Below, one piece after another: positions 17,817 to 31,392 of a stretch of DNA of 64,000 nt. Source of the DNA: Anaeromyxobacter sp. Fw109-5. GTDB taxonomy: Bacteria; Myxococcota; Myxococcia; Myxococcales; Anaeromyxobacteraceae. A program made the position numbers and the translations under genes. The DNA lies in NCBI RefSeq assembly GCF_000017505.1, contig NC_009675.1, positions 1,922,001-1,986,000 on the forward strand, in the 5' to 3' direction. Position 1 is the stretch's first letter. Each line of letters begins with the position of its first letter. The notes under the pieces were generated by a model. It was not told where the DNA came from. It was given only the letters and a program-made list of their open reading frames with translations, and did not search any database.

Positions 17817-17841
17817 TGCACTCGCAGCCCTCGAGCCCCGC

Positions 17842-18066
17842 GTGAACCATCGGACCGACCCAGCCTCTGCTCCAGCCCCTGACGCCCTCCGCTGCGCCGA
17901 CCAGCTCGTCTGCACGCGATGTGGCGGAGTGACGCGGCTCGACCTGTCCGAGGCGCTCACGGGCGCGCGGGCTCGCGCCGCCGCGCAGGGGCTCGCGGTG
18001 GAGTCCCATTCGCTGACCGTGTACGGCCGCTGCTGGCTCTGCCGGGCGCCGGAGGTGCGGGCGTGA
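17842..18066 (+). CDS. Stand-alone Fur-family C-terminal (dimerisation/zinc) domain
   Basis: A 74-residue protein resembling the C-terminal half of Fur. LVCTRCGGVTRLD has the first CxxC, followed by a helix of about 22 residues (LSEALTGARARAAAQGLAVE), then SHSLTVYGRCWLCR with the second CxxC. In Fur these four cysteines bind structural zinc and the domain forms the dimer. The N-terminal winged helix (about 80 residues) is absent, and none is encoded in the 325 bases upstream in any frame. The GTG start was chosen because the frame closes shortly before. The stop overlaps the start of the Bfd-like gene. It could titrate Fur by heterodimer formation, bind zinc, or be a decaying remnant; its intact cysteines argue against decay. 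Confidence 0.75.
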   Translation: MNHRTDPASAPAPDALRCADQLVCTRCGGVTRLDLSEALTGARARAAAQGLAVESHSLTVYGRCWLCRAPEVRA

Positions 18067-18266
18067 AGATCTGCGTCTGCCGGGACGTGTCGGACGGGCT
18101 GCTGCGCGACGCGGTGCGGTGCGGGCGGTCGGTCGAGGACGTCATCGAGGCGACCGGCGCCGGCTCGGACTGCGGCGCCTGCGCCGGAGCGCTCGCGCGC
18201 ATCGCGGAGGCGGCGCGGGCGGAGCGCGTCGTCCTCCGGACGCCGGCGCCCGCGAAGGCCGCGTGA
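18063..18266 (+). CDS. bfd: Bacterioferritin-associated ferredoxin-like (2Fe-2S) protein
   Basis: A 67-residue Bfd-like protein with cysteines in the BFD arrangement: KICVCRDVSD (CxC) and, about 30 residues later, GSDCGACAGALARI (CxxC). This set holds a [2Fe-2S] cluster. Bfd donates electrons to bacterioferritin to release stored iron and is classically Fur-repressed. The GTG start at 18063 overlaps the TGA of the Fur-domain gene (GTGA), so the two are translationally coupled behind a Fur-like operator. No bacterioferritin gene is adjacent. The domain is also found in NirB and NifU-type proteins, but the free-standing length supports Bfd. Confidence 0.88.
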   Translation: MKICVCRDVSDGLLRDAVRCGRSVEDVIEATGAGSDCGACAGALARIAEAARAERVVLRTPAPAKAA

Positions 18267-18303
18267 GGTGAGCGCGTCCCCCGTCCCCGGTTAGACTCCA
18301 GGG

Positions 18304-22965
<4,662 letters not shown>

Positions 22966-22979
22966 CGAGGGGGCGGGAC

Positions 22980-23828
22980 GTGCCCGAGGGCGACACCATC
23001 CACCGCGCCGCGCGCAACCTGCACGGCGCGCTCGCGGGCGAGGTGGTGATCCGGTTCGAGACCGTGCTGCCGCGGCTCGCGCGGGTGGACGAGGATCGAC
23101 CGGTCGCCGGGCGCACCGTCGAGTCCGTCACCGCGCGCGGCAAGCACCTCCTCCTGCGGTTCTCCGGCGACCTCGTGCTGCGCACCCACCTGCGCATGAA
23201 CGGGAGCTGGCACCTGTACCGCCCCGGCGAGCGCTGGTTCCGGCCGCGAGACGCGATGCGCGTCCTCGTGGAGACGCGCCCCTGGATCGCGGTCGGGTTC
23301 GATCTGCCAGTGGCGGAGCTCCTCGACGCGCGCGGCCTCGCGCGGCAGCGAGACCTGGCGCGCCTCGGGCCGGACCTCCTCTCCCCGGCCTTCGACCCGC
23401 CCGAGGCGGAGCGGCGCCTCCGCGCCCGGGCCGACCGGGAGCTCGGCGAGGCGCTCCTCGATCAGCGCGCGCTGGCGGGCGTCGGGAACGAGCTCAAGTC
23501 GGAGATCCTGTTCCTCGCCGGGCTCGATCCCTGGCGCACCGTGGCGTCGCTCTCCGGCCCGGAGCTGTCCGCGCTCGTCGCGACCGCCCGCCGCGTCCTC
23601 CTCGCCGCGGTCGCTCCCTTCGAGGGGGGCAGCACGACGTGGCTCGGCGGCCGGCGCACGACCGGCCGCAGCAACCCCGGCGAGCGGCTCTTCGTGTACG
23701 GCCGCGCGGGCCAGCCGTGCCGCCGCTGCGGCGGGCCGGTGCGGGTCGGGCGCCAGGGCGCCGGCGCACGCCTCACCTACCACTGCCCGCGGTGCCAGCC
23801 CGGGACGGGCCCGTGGGCGGGTGGCTGA
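22980..23828 (+). CDS. nei: Fpg/Nei-family DNA glycosylase-AP lyase (endonuclease VIII, Nei2-like)
   Basis: A 282-residue protein beginning PEGDTIHRAARNLHGAL; after removal of the initiator, Pro2 is the catalytic nucleophile and Glu3 the acid, as in Nei. The helix-two-turn-helix region ALLDQRALAGVGNELKSEIL and the C-terminal zinc finger (QPCRRCGGPV with YHCPRCQPG, four cysteines) are intact. The family removes oxidised pyrimidines and cleaves the abasic site. The GTG start at 22980 fits because Pro must be the second residue. It lies 15 bases after lhr, an arrangement known in Mycobacterium (lhr next to nei), so it is probably a single repair operon. Confidence 0.95.
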   Translation: MPEGDTIHRAARNLHGALAGEVVIRFETVLPRLARVDEDRPVAGRTVESVTARGKHLLLRFSGDLVLRTHLRMNGSWHLYRPGERWFRPRDAMRVLVETRPWIAVGFDLPVAELLDARGLARQRDLARLGPDLLSPAFDPPEAERRLRARADRELGEALLDQRALAGVGNELKSEILFLAGLDPWRTVASLSGPELSALVATARRVLLAAVAPFEGGSTTWLGGRRTTGRSNPGERLFVYGRAGQPCRRCGGPVRVGRQGAGARLTYHCPRCQPGTGPWAGG

Positions 23829-23869
23829 GGTATGGTCGCGCGCTAGCGGCACTCACAGGAAGGAAGGAC

Positions 23870-24247
23870 ATGGCGGGCCAGGACCTCTTCGAGGCGGCGC
23901 GACACCTCGCGGCGAGCGTCGCGATGGCGAAGCTGCCGCGCGCGGGCGGCAAGCGGTACGAGACCGTGTTCCGGCACGGCTCGCTGCAGATCGAGATCTT
24001 CGCCCCTCGCGGCCGCGACACCCAGCGCCCGCACGATCGCGACGAGGTCTACGTGGTCGTCCGAGGGAGCGGCTTCTACGTGAACGGGACGCAGCGCTTC
24101 GCCTTCCGCGCGGGAGACGTGATGTTCGCCGCCGCCGGCGAGGTCCACCGGTTCGAGGAGTTCAGCGAGGACTTCTTCACGTGGGTGCTGTTCTACGGGC
24201 CGCAGGGCGGCGAGCGCGCGCCGGAGCCCCCGGCGGAGCCGCGCTGA
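23870..24247 (+). CDS. Small cupin-domain protein
   Basis: A 125-residue single cupin. The metal-site motifs are RPHDRDEVYVVVRGSGFYV (motif 1, normally G(X)5HxH(X)3-4E(X)6G) and AGDVMFAAAGEVHRFEE (motif 2). Motif 1 has one clear His (RPHDRDE), with Asp in place of the second His, while motif 2 keeps its His. The site may therefore bind metal differently or serve as a binding protein. An AGGAAGGA ribosome site sits immediately before the ATG at 23870. It follows nei by 41 bases and may belong to that operon, but nothing connects it to DNA repair. Confidence 0.85.
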   Translation: MAGQDLFEAARHLAASVAMAKLPRAGGKRYETVFRHGSLQIEIFAPRGRDTQRPHDRDEVYVVVRGSGFYVNGTQRFAFRAGDVMFAAAGEVHRFEEFSEDFFTWVLFYGPQGGERAPEPPAEPR

Positions 24248-24263
24248 TCCGGGCGCCGCTCCG

Positions 24264-25807
24264 TCACGCCGGCGGCCCCTCGTCCGCCGCGCGCGCGCCC
24301 GGCGCTTCCTCCTCCTCGAGCGGCCGCGTCGTGGGCCCGTTCAGCACCGCGCCCGCCGCGTCGTAGCGGCTGCCGTGGCAGGGACAGTCCCAGCTCCCCT
24401 CGGCGTCGTTCCACTGCACGTGGCAACCCAGGTGGCGGCACACCGCCGAGCGGATCCGGAGCGCTCCGCTCAGGTCGCGCGACACCGCCAGCATCCTGCC
24501 GCCGCTCCGCACGAGCCGGCCTTCGCCGGCGGGAACGTCGTCGATCGACGCGACGTCGCCGCGCGAGAGCCGGTCGCGCGCGAGCGCTGCCGCCACGTCC
24601 GCGTTCTCCGCGAGGAAGCGCCGCGCCTGCGCGAGCGGGCGGACCCGCCCCGCCTCGTACAGCGACGCGAAGGGGCTGGGGGCGCCCAGCACCTCCTGCG
24701 CGAGCAGCTCGCCCGCGAGCGAACCGAACGTGATGCCGTTGCCGGAGAAGCCGGTCGCGGTGAAGACGCGATCCGCGCCCGGGCTCCTCCCGATGAACGG
24801 CAGCCCGTCCGCGGACTCGACGATCTGCCCGGACCAGCGGTGGGCCACCGGCGCGTCCGGCGCCAGGTGGCGGGCCCACGCCTCGAGGGCGGAGAAGCGC
24901 GCCCTCGCGTGTCGCTCGTGTCCGGTCTTGTGGTCCTCGCCGCCCACGACGAGGAACGTGCCGTCCGCGGTCTCCTGGGTACGGACGTAGTGGTAGGGTC
25001 GGCCATGTCGTAGACGAGGGCACGCGGGAAGCGCTCGCGCGCGATGGGCCCGAGGGCGATCGCGTAGGTGCGGTACGCGGCGACCTTCGCGTGGATCGCG
25101 AACCGGCTCGAGACGGGCTGGTTCGTGAGGACGAGCGCGTGCCTCGCGCGGAGGGTGGCGCGCTCGGCCTCGATCCGGCACCCGCCCGCGTCGTCGTGGA
25201 TCTCCGTGGCGCGCGTCTGCTCGTGGATGCGCCCGCCGGCGGCGACGAGGAGCCGCGCCAGGCCGGCCGTGTACGAGACCGGGTGGAGCTGCGCCTGGCG
25301 CTCGACGCGGAGAGCGCGAACGAACTCGAGGGGGTAGGGCAGCGAGTCGGACCAGGCCGCCTCCACGCCCGCCCGCCGCATCGCGTCCAGCTCCTGCTCG
25401 AGCTCGCGCCGCTGATCCGGGGTCGCCGCCGCCAGGTAGCCAGGCACGCGCGCGAACCCGCACGCGGCGGCGCCGATCTCGTCCGCGAGCGCCTCGATGC
25501 GGGCGAGCGCCGCGCGCGACGAGGCGGCGGCGCGGGCGGCGCCGTCGCGTCCGAAGCTGGACTCGAGCGCGTGGTAGCGCGCGTCGAGGAGCTCCGTCAG
25601 GTGGGCGGTCGAGTGGCCGGTCTCGCGGCTCGCGAGCCGCCACGCCTCCACTAGCACCGTCCGCTTGCCCGCGCGCTGGAGGAGCAGGGCGGCGGTGAGG
25701 CCGGCGACCCCGCCGCCGACGATCACGACGTCGGCGTCGGTGTCGCCCTCGAGCGGCGGGAAGCTGGGGAGGGACGCGGTGGCCTGCCAGAGCGAAGGGA
25801 GATCCAT
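24264..25807 (-). pseudogene. FAD-dependent oxidoreductase with C-terminal Rieske domain, frameshifted
   Basis: Together two frames encode one protein of about 515 residues. The N-terminal frame (start 25807) has the Rossmann motif [19 protein letters not shown], typical DAO-family FAD binding, up to ALVYDMADP. The rest ([25 protein letters not shown] onward, including [32 protein letters not shown] and a C-terminal Rieske [2Fe-2S] site, CRHLGCHV with CPCHGSRYD) is in another frame. One base is missing from the G run at 24996-24998 (C run on the coding strand); restoring it joins both halves exactly. It could be a real pseudogene or an assembly error. As read, translation would end in a frameshifted tail before the Rieske domain. 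Confidence 0.85.
24996..24998 (-). other. Apparent 1-base deletion site
   Basis: The coding strand reads GACCCTACCACTACG. An additional C would give GAC CCC TAC CAC TAC and continue the conserved [10 protein letters not shown] sequence. It lies in a three-base homopolymer. Confidence 0.75.
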
Positions 25808-26001
25808 GCAGAGAAGCTGCGCCCCCGCGCGCCGGGCGGCACGCGCACCATCGGTGGAGCCCCGGCGAGCTGCCGGTTCGTCGAGCTCGCGGCGAGGTGC
25901 TCCTCGATCCCCGCGAGGCGGAGCGCGTCCGGGTCCGGGTGTCCGGGTCCGGAGCGACGCGCGCGCCTGCGGCGCGGCGCCGAACGCGGTAAAACAGGGC
26001 C

Positions 26002-26514
26002 ATGTCCATCCTGCAGTGGCTCGGCCTCGTCCCCCGCTCGGAGCCCTCCGCCGACGCCGGCGTGGTCCGGCGCGTCGCGCGCGCCCTCGAGGCGCTCCCG
26101 CCCGAGCGGGCGGAGTACCTGGGGCTGTTCGCGTTCCTCCTCGCGCGCGTCGCCAACGTCGACCTGCACATCGCCGATACGGAGACGGAGGCGATGGCCC
26201 GCATCGTCGAGACCGCCGGGCACCTCCCGCCGGACCAGGCGGCGCTGGTGGTGGAGATCGCCAAGGCGGAGCACCGCGCGAGCGGCGAGACGCAGAACTA
26301 CCTCGCGGCGCGGGCGCTCCGCGACCAGTCGAGCGACGCGGAGCGGATGGACCTCGTCCACTGCCTGTTCGCGGTGGCGGCCTCCGACGGCGTCATCTCC
26401 GTCGCCGAGGAGGAGGCGATCCGCGGGATCTGCGGCGAGCTCCGGCTCACCGACCGCGACTACCTCGACATCCGCAGCGCGTACTCCGAGCACCGCTCGG
26501 TGAACAAGGCGTGA
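26002..26514 (+). CDS. TerB-like domain protein
   Basis: A 170-residue helical protein with a TerB/DUF533-like core (about 35-150): [28 protein letters not shown], a first acidic pair-loop, then [21 protein letters not shown] as the second. TerB binds divalent metal through such acidic loops and takes part in stress and tellurite-related systems. No ter operon is near. The ATG has no strong ribosome site. The stop overlaps the following methyltransferase-fold gene by four bases (GTGA), so the two are one translational unit. A related helical domain is fused to the M48 protease at the left edge of the window. Confidence 0.82.
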   Translation: MSILQWLGLVPRSEPSADAGVVRRVARALEALPPERAEYLGLFAFLLARVANVDLHIADTETEAMARIVETAGHLPPDQAALVVEIAKAEHRASGETQNYLAARALRDQSSDAERMDLVHCLFAVAASDGVISVAEEEAIRGICGELRLTDRDYLDIRSAYSEHRSVNKA

Positions 26515-27203
26515 TCCCCTGGCAGACGGTGGACCGCGCTCGCGCCCCCGACGGCGCCGAGCTCGTGCTCGCGCGCCGGGGTGAGGAGTGGGCCGTCCGC
26601 GCCGCGGGCCGGGTGCTCATGACGAGCCGGGCCCACGGCTCCGAGGAGGCGCTCGCGGCGGAGGCGCTCGGGCGCGTCGCCGCGCCCCGCGACGTGCTCG
26701 TCGGCGGGCTCGGCCTGGGGTTCACGCTGCGCGCCGCGCTCGATCGGCTGCCGCGCGGTGCGCGCGTGGTCGTCGCCGAGCTGGTCCCTGCGCTCGTCGC
26801 CTGGAACCGCGGCCTCATCGGGCACCTCGCCGGCCGCCCCCTCGACGACCCGCGCGTGCAGGTCGCTGAGGGTGACGTCCTCGGACGCCTCGCCGCCGAC
26901 GCGGCCTGGGACGCGATCCTGCTCGACGTCGACAACGGCCCCGCCGCGCTGGCCCACCCCGCGAACGACCGGCTCTACGGCGAGGCGGGGGTCCGCGCCT
27001 GTCACCGGGCGCTGCGGCCAGGCGGCGCGCTCGCGGTCTGGTCGGCGGGGCAGGACCCGCGCTACCTCGCCCGGCTGGAGCGGGCCGGCTTCGCCGCGGA
27101 GGCGGTCGTGGCGCCCGCGCGCGGGCCTTCGGGCGGCATGCGCCACGCCGTCTTCGTGGGCGTGCGCGGCGCGGCGAGCGGGTCCGGCGCCGGCCGCCGG
27201 TGA
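26511..27203 (+). CDS. Spermidine-synthase-like methyltransferase-fold protein
   Basis: A 230-residue protein with the spermidine-synthase fold. DVLVGGLGLGFTLRAAL is the nucleotide-binding Gly loop, RVVVAELVPALVAWNRG has the acidic residue after beta 2, and WDAILLDVDNGPAAL follows at beta 4. The N-terminal strands ELVLARRGEEWAVRAAGRVLMTSRAHGSEE match the spermidine-synthase tetramer domain. It is shorter than true SpeE (about 280-290) and lacks an obvious full polyamine pocket, so substrate and reaction are open. The GTG start at 26511 overlaps the TerB gene stop. A GAAGCGGCCGCTTC palindrome follows its stop. Confidence 0.8.
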   Translation: MIPWQTVDRARAPDGAELVLARRGEEWAVRAAGRVLMTSRAHGSEEALAAEALGRVAAPRDVLVGGLGLGFTLRAALDRLPRGARVVVAELVPALVAWNRGLIGHLAGRPLDDPRVQVAEGDVLGRLAADAAWDAILLDVDNGPAALAHPANDRLYGEAGVRACHRALRPGGALAVWSAGQDPRYLARLERAGFAAEAVVAPARGPSGGMRHAVFVGVRGAASGSGAGRR

Positions 27204-27212
27204 CCTCGCGCC

Positions 27213-27226
27213 GAAGCGGCCGCTTC
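27213..27226. terminator. Palindrome between convergent genes
   Basis: GAAGCGGCCGCTTC is a perfect 14-base palindrome flanked by a further GCGCC/GGCGC pair, in the 21-base gap between the convergent spermidine-synthase-like and CDF genes. There is no T tract, so it is at best a weak bidirectional terminator. Confidence 0.3.
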
Positions 27227-28172
27227 AGCGGCGCCGGCCGGTGGGATCCCCCGCGGTCGGCGCGGCGCGATCGAGCCCCTGATCCTCGAACGAGACCGGC
27301 TCCTCTATGGGCTCGAGGTGCGTCGTCACCGTCGCGTTCGGGATCACCGCGCGGACGTCGCGCTCGATCTCCTCGAGCAGCGCGTGCCCGCGGCGCACGC
27401 TCCAGGCGCCCGGCACGAGCACGTGCATGGAGACGAACCGGCGCGCCCCGGCCTGGCGGGTGCGCACGGCGTGGAACCGTACGTGATCGGCGGTGTGGCG
27501 GGCGAGGACCTCGTCGACCGCGCGCCGCTCGGCGTCCGGGAGCGCGGTGTCGAGCAGCCCCAGCGCGGAGCGCCGAACGAGCTGGATCCCCGTCCAGACG
27601 ATGTTCAGCGCCACGCCGAGGGCGAGGAGCGGGTCGAGCCGCAGCCAGCCCGTGAGGCCCACCGCTGCGATGCCGACCAGCACGCCCGCGCTCGTCCAGA
27701 CGTCCGTCATGAGGTGGTGCCCGTCCGCCTCCAGCGCGATGGAGTGGTGGCGCCGTCCGGCGCGGAGGAGGACACGGGCCACCGCGAGGTTCACGAGCGA
27801 GGCCACGACGGAGACGCCGAGCCCGAGCCCGAGCTGCTCCAGCGGGCGCGGTTGCACGAGCCGGCCGGCGGCCGCCCAGACGATCCCTCCCGCGGCCACC
27901 AGGATGAGGATGCCCTCGGTCGCGCTCGCGAAGTACTCGGCCTTGCCGTGGCCGTAGGCGTGCTCGTGGTCCGGCGGGCGGGCCGCCACGGTGACCATGA
28001 CGAGGGTCATCACCGCCGCGGCGAGGTTCACGAGCGACTCCATCGCGTCGGAGAGCAGGCCGACGGAGCCGGTCATGCGCCAGGCGAGCGTCTTCAGGGC
28101 GATCGTGGCGATCGCGGCGCCGATGGAGAGCCAGGCGAAGCGCGCCAGGGCGGGTGGGGTGGGGTGGGTCAT
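27225..28172 (-). CDS. Cation diffusion facilitator (CDF) metal transporter
   Basis: A 315-residue inner-membrane exporter with about six helices. [32 protein letters not shown] holds the helix 2 metal site (D and the ES/N positions), and [19 protein letters not shown] the helix 5 HxxxD site. The His-rich [11 protein letters not shown] loop lies between helices 2 and 3, and the last ~90 residues are the cytosolic ferredoxin-like dimer domain. Zn2+ or Fe2+/Mn2+ export by proton exchange is likely; the DD/HD pattern does not fix the metal. The ATG at 28172 was selected over an earlier in-frame ATG because it begins close to the first helix. Confidence 0.9.
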   Translation of the reverse strand: MTHPTPPALARFAWLSIGAAIATIALKTLAWRMTGSVGLLSDAMESLVNLAAAVMTLVMVTVAARPPDHEHAYGHGKAEYFASATEGILILVAAGGIVWAAAGRLVQPRPLEQLGLGLGVSVVASLVNLAVARVLLRAGRRHHSIALEADGHHLMTDVWTSAGVLVGIAAVGLTGWLRLDPLLALGVALNIVWTGIQLVRRSALGLLDTALPDAERRAVDEVLARHTADHVRFHAVRTRQAGARRFVSMHVLVPGAWSVRRGHALLEEIERDVRAVIPNATVTTHLEPIEEPVSFEDQGLDRAAPTAGDPTGRRR

Positions 28173-28296
28173 CGGCTGCGGCCCCCGTCGGGACGAGGGC
28201 CGGGGGCGGTTGTGCACCGACGGCGCGGGCTCCGCAAGCGCCGCGGAGCCGCAGGGCGGCGGGGGCGAGAGCGCGAGGGCTCGCCGGGCGCGGGCC

Positions 28297-29481
28297 TCAC
28301 GCGCGATTCAGGAACACGGGGAGGCCGCGCTTGTTCGCGTAGATCGGGCGCAGCCGGTCGGTGTTGTACATCGACGCGACGTCGATCTTGCGGGGCCCGA
28401 GCTTCGGATCGGGGATCGGCACGAGGTCGTACTTGCCGTCGACGATGGCGGACATGAGGCCGCTCTTGCCCTCGAGCAGGGCGTCGAACGCCATCGTGCC
28501 GAAGGTGTTCGCGACGAGCTTGTCCACGAAGTCGGGATCGCCGGAGCGCAGGTCGTAGGTCAGGTCGGAGACGATCGTCTCCTCGCCGGCGACCCGCTTG
28601 ATGGCGTCCGAGAGCGACTCGGCGACGCTCGCCTTCTTGCGGTGCCCGAACGCGTCCGGCTCACCGTACTCCTGGACCTTGTAGCCCTCCCACTCCGCGC
28701 CCTCGGAGAGCACCACCAGGGCGTAGCTCGAGGGGTTCTGCTGCTTGTCGGTCACCAGCAGATCGATGAGGTGCTCGAGCTTGGGCTTGTGCTCGGGGAT
28801 GACGCACCGGATGGAGGTCACGTACGCGGTGTAGAAGGCGGTGAACCCCGCGTCGCGCCCGAAGATGCGGAAGACGCCGATGCGCTCGTGCGAGCCGACG
28901 GTGGTGCGCTGCCGCTCGATGGCGCCGATGGCGCGGGTGATCGCCGTCGAGAAGCCGATGCAGTACTCGGTGTTGCGGACGTCGTTGTCCATCGTCTTCG
29001 GGATCGCGATCACCTTCGCCCCGAGGTCGTGCAGCCGCGCGGCGTAGGAGAGCGTGTCGTCGCCGCCGATGGGGAGGAGGTAGTCGATCTTCAGGGCCTC
29101 CAGGTTCGCGAGCACCGCGCTGGAGACGTCGAAGGTGGTGGAGGTGATGCCCTTCTTCGTGGTCTCCGCCGCCGGGAAGCTCTTCCCCTCGAGGTGCGGC
29201 GGCAGCTTCTTCATGCGCGCCGGGTTGGTGCGGCTCGAGTGCAGGAAGGTGCCGCCCGTGCGGTCGATCGTGCGGGTGTTGTCGCGCGTGAGCGCCCGCA
29301 CGTACCGGCCGCGGCTCGCGGGATCGTCCAGGTCGAGGTGGGTGAGCCCTTCCCACCCGCGCCGGATGCCGAGGACCTCCACGTCGTGGTCCGCGGCCCG
29401 GTAGACGACGCTCTTGATGACGGAGTTGAGGCCGGGGACGTCGCCCCCGCCCGTGAGGATCCCGACGCGCATTCGTGCCAT
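28297..29481 (-). CDS. pfp: 6-phosphofructokinase, probably pyrophosphate-dependent
   Basis: A 394-residue group A phosphofructokinase. [16 protein letters not shown] is the phosphate-binding loop. Residues 139-143 read GGDDT, where ATP enzymes have GGDGS; the Asp blocks ATP's alpha-phosphate. Residues 161-167 read PKTMDND with Lys at the position that is Gly (PGTIDND) in ATP enzymes. Both substitutions are the accepted signature of PPi-dependent PFK. The length also exceeds the 320 of E. coli PfkA. It catalyses the reversible phosphorylation of fructose 6-phosphate in glycolysis and gluconeogenesis. Two start choices (MARMRV or MRV) differ by three residues. The gene stands alone. Confidence 0.92.
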   Translation of the reverse strand: MARMRVGILTGGGDVPGLNSVIKSVVYRAADHDVEVLGIRRGWEGLTHLDLDDPASRGRYVRALTRDNTRTIDRTGGTFLHSSRTNPARMKKLPPHLEGKSFPAAETTKKGITSTTFDVSSAVLANLEALKIDYLLPIGGDDTLSYAARLHDLGAKVIAIPKTMDNDVRNTEYCIGFSTAITRAIGAIERQRTTVGSHERIGVFRIFGRDAGFTAFYTAYVTSIRCVIPEHKPKLEHLIDLLVTDKQQNPSSYALVVLSEGAEWEGYKVQEYGEPDAFGHRKKASVAESLSDAIKRVAGEETIVSDLTYDLRSGDPDFVDKLVANTFGTMAFDALLEGKSGLMSAIVDGKYDLVPIPDPKLGPRKIDVASMYNTDRLRPIYANKRGLPVFLNRA

Positions 29482-29548
29482 GCGCGTAATCCTATGCGCA
29501 CTCCGCTCGAGGCGCCGCTAAGAACCCGCGGTCGGCCCCCCCGCGGAG

Positions 29549-31327
29549 GTGCCCTTGTCGTTCCTGCGCTCGGCGTTCGTGTACCTGGCGGCGGCGGTGG
29601 TGGTCGTGCCGCTCGCGTCGCACCTCGGCCTGGGCTCCGTCCTGGGCTACCTCGTCGCGGGCGCGCTCGTGGGCCCCCACGGGCTGGCACTCTCCGGCAA
29701 CCCTGAGGCCGTCCTCCACGTGGCCGAGCTCGGCGTGGTGCTGCTCCTGTTCCTCGTCGGGCTCGAGCTCGATCCCCGCCGGCTGGTCGAGCTGCGCCGC
29801 GACGTCTTCGGGTTCGGCGGGCTCCAGGTCGCGCTCACCACCGTCGCGCTCGCCGGGGTGGCGCTCCTCGCCGGGCTCCCGTGGCGCGCCGCCGCCGTGG
29901 CGGGGATGGGCCTGTCCTTGTCCTCCACCGCGCTCGTGGTGCCGCTGCTGCAGGAGCGGCGCGAGCTCGGGACGCGCCACGGGCAGGGGGCGTTCGCGAT
30001 CCTGCTCTTCCAGGACCTCGCGGTCGTCCTCATGCTCGCGCTGCTCCACGCGCTCGGGGCGCCCGCGCGGTCGCCCGAGCCCGCCTGGCTCGCGCTGGCG
30101 CGCGCGGCCGCCGTGATCGCGGGGGTGGTGCTCGCGAGCCGCTTCGTGGCGCGCCCGGTGTTCCGCTTCGTCGCGAAGCAGGGGAACCCGGAGCTGTTCA
30201 CCGCGACGGCGCTCCTCCTCGTGGCCGGGACCGCGCTGGCGGTGTCGGCGGCGGGGCTCTCCATGGCGCTCGGCGCCTTCCTCGCCGGGGTCCTGCTCGC
30301 CACGTCCGAGTTCCGGCACGAGCTGGAGGCGGACGTGGCGCCGTTCAAGGGGCTGCTCCTCGGCTTGTTCTTCCTGGCGATCGGCATGACCGCCGACCTG
30401 GGGGTGCTCGCCGAGCGGCCGCTCGTGGTGCTCGGCCTGGTGGCGGGTCTCGTCGCGCTCAAGGTGCTGGTGGGCGTCGCCGTCGGCCGCGCGGCCCTCG
30501 GCCAGGCGGAGCCCGCGCTCGCGCTCGCCGTGCTCCTCTCCCAGGGCGGCGAGTTCGCGTTCGTGCTGTTCAGGCTGGCCGCGGCGGACGCGGTGATGGA
30601 CGGGGAGCTCGCGTCGCTGCTCGTCGTGGCGGTGACCCTCTCGATGGCGACCACGCCCGCGCTGTTCGCGCTGCACCGGCGGGTGGTCCGGCCGCTCCTG
30701 CGCACCCGCCAGGCGCGGGCGTTCGACGTGCGTCCGGACGGCGAGCCGCCGGTGGTGATCGCGGGCTTCGGCCGGGTGGGCCAGGTCGTGGCGCGGGTGC
30801 TGGCGGCGAAGCGCATCCCCTTCACCGCCATCGACGCGAGCCCCGAGCACATCGACTTCGTGCGGCGCTTCGGGAACGAGGTCTTCTACGGCGACGTCTC
30901 GCGCCTGGACCTCCTCCGAGCGGCGCGGGTGGGGCGAGCGCGGCTGTTCGTGCTCGCGATCGACGACGTCGAGGCGTCGGTGCGCACGGCCGAGGTGGTG
31001 AAGGAGCACTTCCCGCACGTGACCATCCTCGCGCGGGCCAGGAACCGGCAGCACGCGTACCGCCTGCGCCGGCTCGGGGTGCGGCGCATCGTGCGAGAGA
31101 CGCTCCACTCGTCGCTCGAGATGACCGTCGACGTGCTGCAGGCGATGGGGATCGACTACGTCGCGGCGCGCACCGCGGTGGACCGCTTCCGCGACCACGA
31201 CGCCGCGCAGTTCGAGGCTTCCTGGCAGCACCAGGACGACCTCGACAAGCTCACCGACATCGCGCGGCGCGGCCGGGAAGAGCTGGAGCGGCTGTTCGAG
31301 GAGGACGCGCGGTCCAGGTCTGCATGA
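29549..31327 (+). CDS. CPA2 cation/proton antiporter with RCK (TrkA-N) domain, KefB-like
   Basis: A 592-residue membrane protein. About 12-13 helices span 1-385 (for example GLGSVLGYLVAGALVGP, VLLLFLVGLELDPRRL, SLSSTALVVPLLQ, ILLFQDLAVVLML), ending in the cytosolic RCK Rossmann domain from about residue 398 (PVVIAGFGRVGQVVARVL, GDVSRLDLLRAARV). This is the KefB/KefC/YbaL layout for K+/H+ antiport gated by nucleotide or glutathione adducts. The N-terminus could be GTG 29549, or TTG 29555, which has a better spaced GGAGG (29544-29548). No KefF/G ancillary gene is nearby. Confidence 0.9.
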   Translation: MPLSFLRSAFVYLAAAVVVVPLASHLGLGSVLGYLVAGALVGPHGLALSGNPEAVLHVAELGVVLLLFLVGLELDPRRLVELRRDVFGFGGLQVALTTVALAGVALLAGLPWRAAAVAGMGLSLSSTALVVPLLQERRELGTRHGQGAFAILLFQDLAVVLMLALLHALGAPARSPEPAWLALARAAAVIAGVVLASRFVARPVFRFVAKQGNPELFTATALLLVAGTALAVSAAGLSMALGAFLAGVLLATSEFRHELEADVAPFKGLLLGLFFLAIGMTADLGVLAERPLVVLGLVAGLVALKVLVGVAVGRAALGQAEPALALAVLLSQGGEFAFVLFRLAAADAVMDGELASLLVVAVTLSMATTPALFALHRRVVRPLLRTRQARAFDVRPDGEPPVVIAGFGRVGQVVARVLAAKRIPFTAIDASPEHIDFVRRFGNEVFYGDVSRLDLLRAARVGRARLFVLAIDDVEASVRTAEVVKEHFPHVTILARARNRQHAYRLRRLGVRRIVRETLHSSLEMTVDVLQAMGIDYVAARTAVDRFRDHDAAQFEASWQHQDDLDKLTDIARRGREELERLFEEDARSRSA

Positions 31328-31392
31328 TCGGAGAGCATCGAGCGGGGGCCGCCCATCGGCCACCGGCTCGAGGCGCACGAAACCGGAGCCGA

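Larger units (their letters stand above)
17517..17841. other. 325-bp divergent control region
   Basis: This gap separates the sensor kinase (leftward) from the Fur-fragment/bfd operon (rightward). The left 240 bases show no gene, and no wing-helix DNA-binding domain of Fur is encoded in any frame there. The right end carries an FNR-like box and a TGAGA-N5-TCTCA palindrome, listed separately. Confidence 0.6.

Noticed and set aside
17517-17841. A frameshifted N-terminal half of Fur upstream of the Fur domain
   Set aside because: No frame shows a winged helix or the HHxxxP-type motif; the sequence is mostly non-coding and includes operators.
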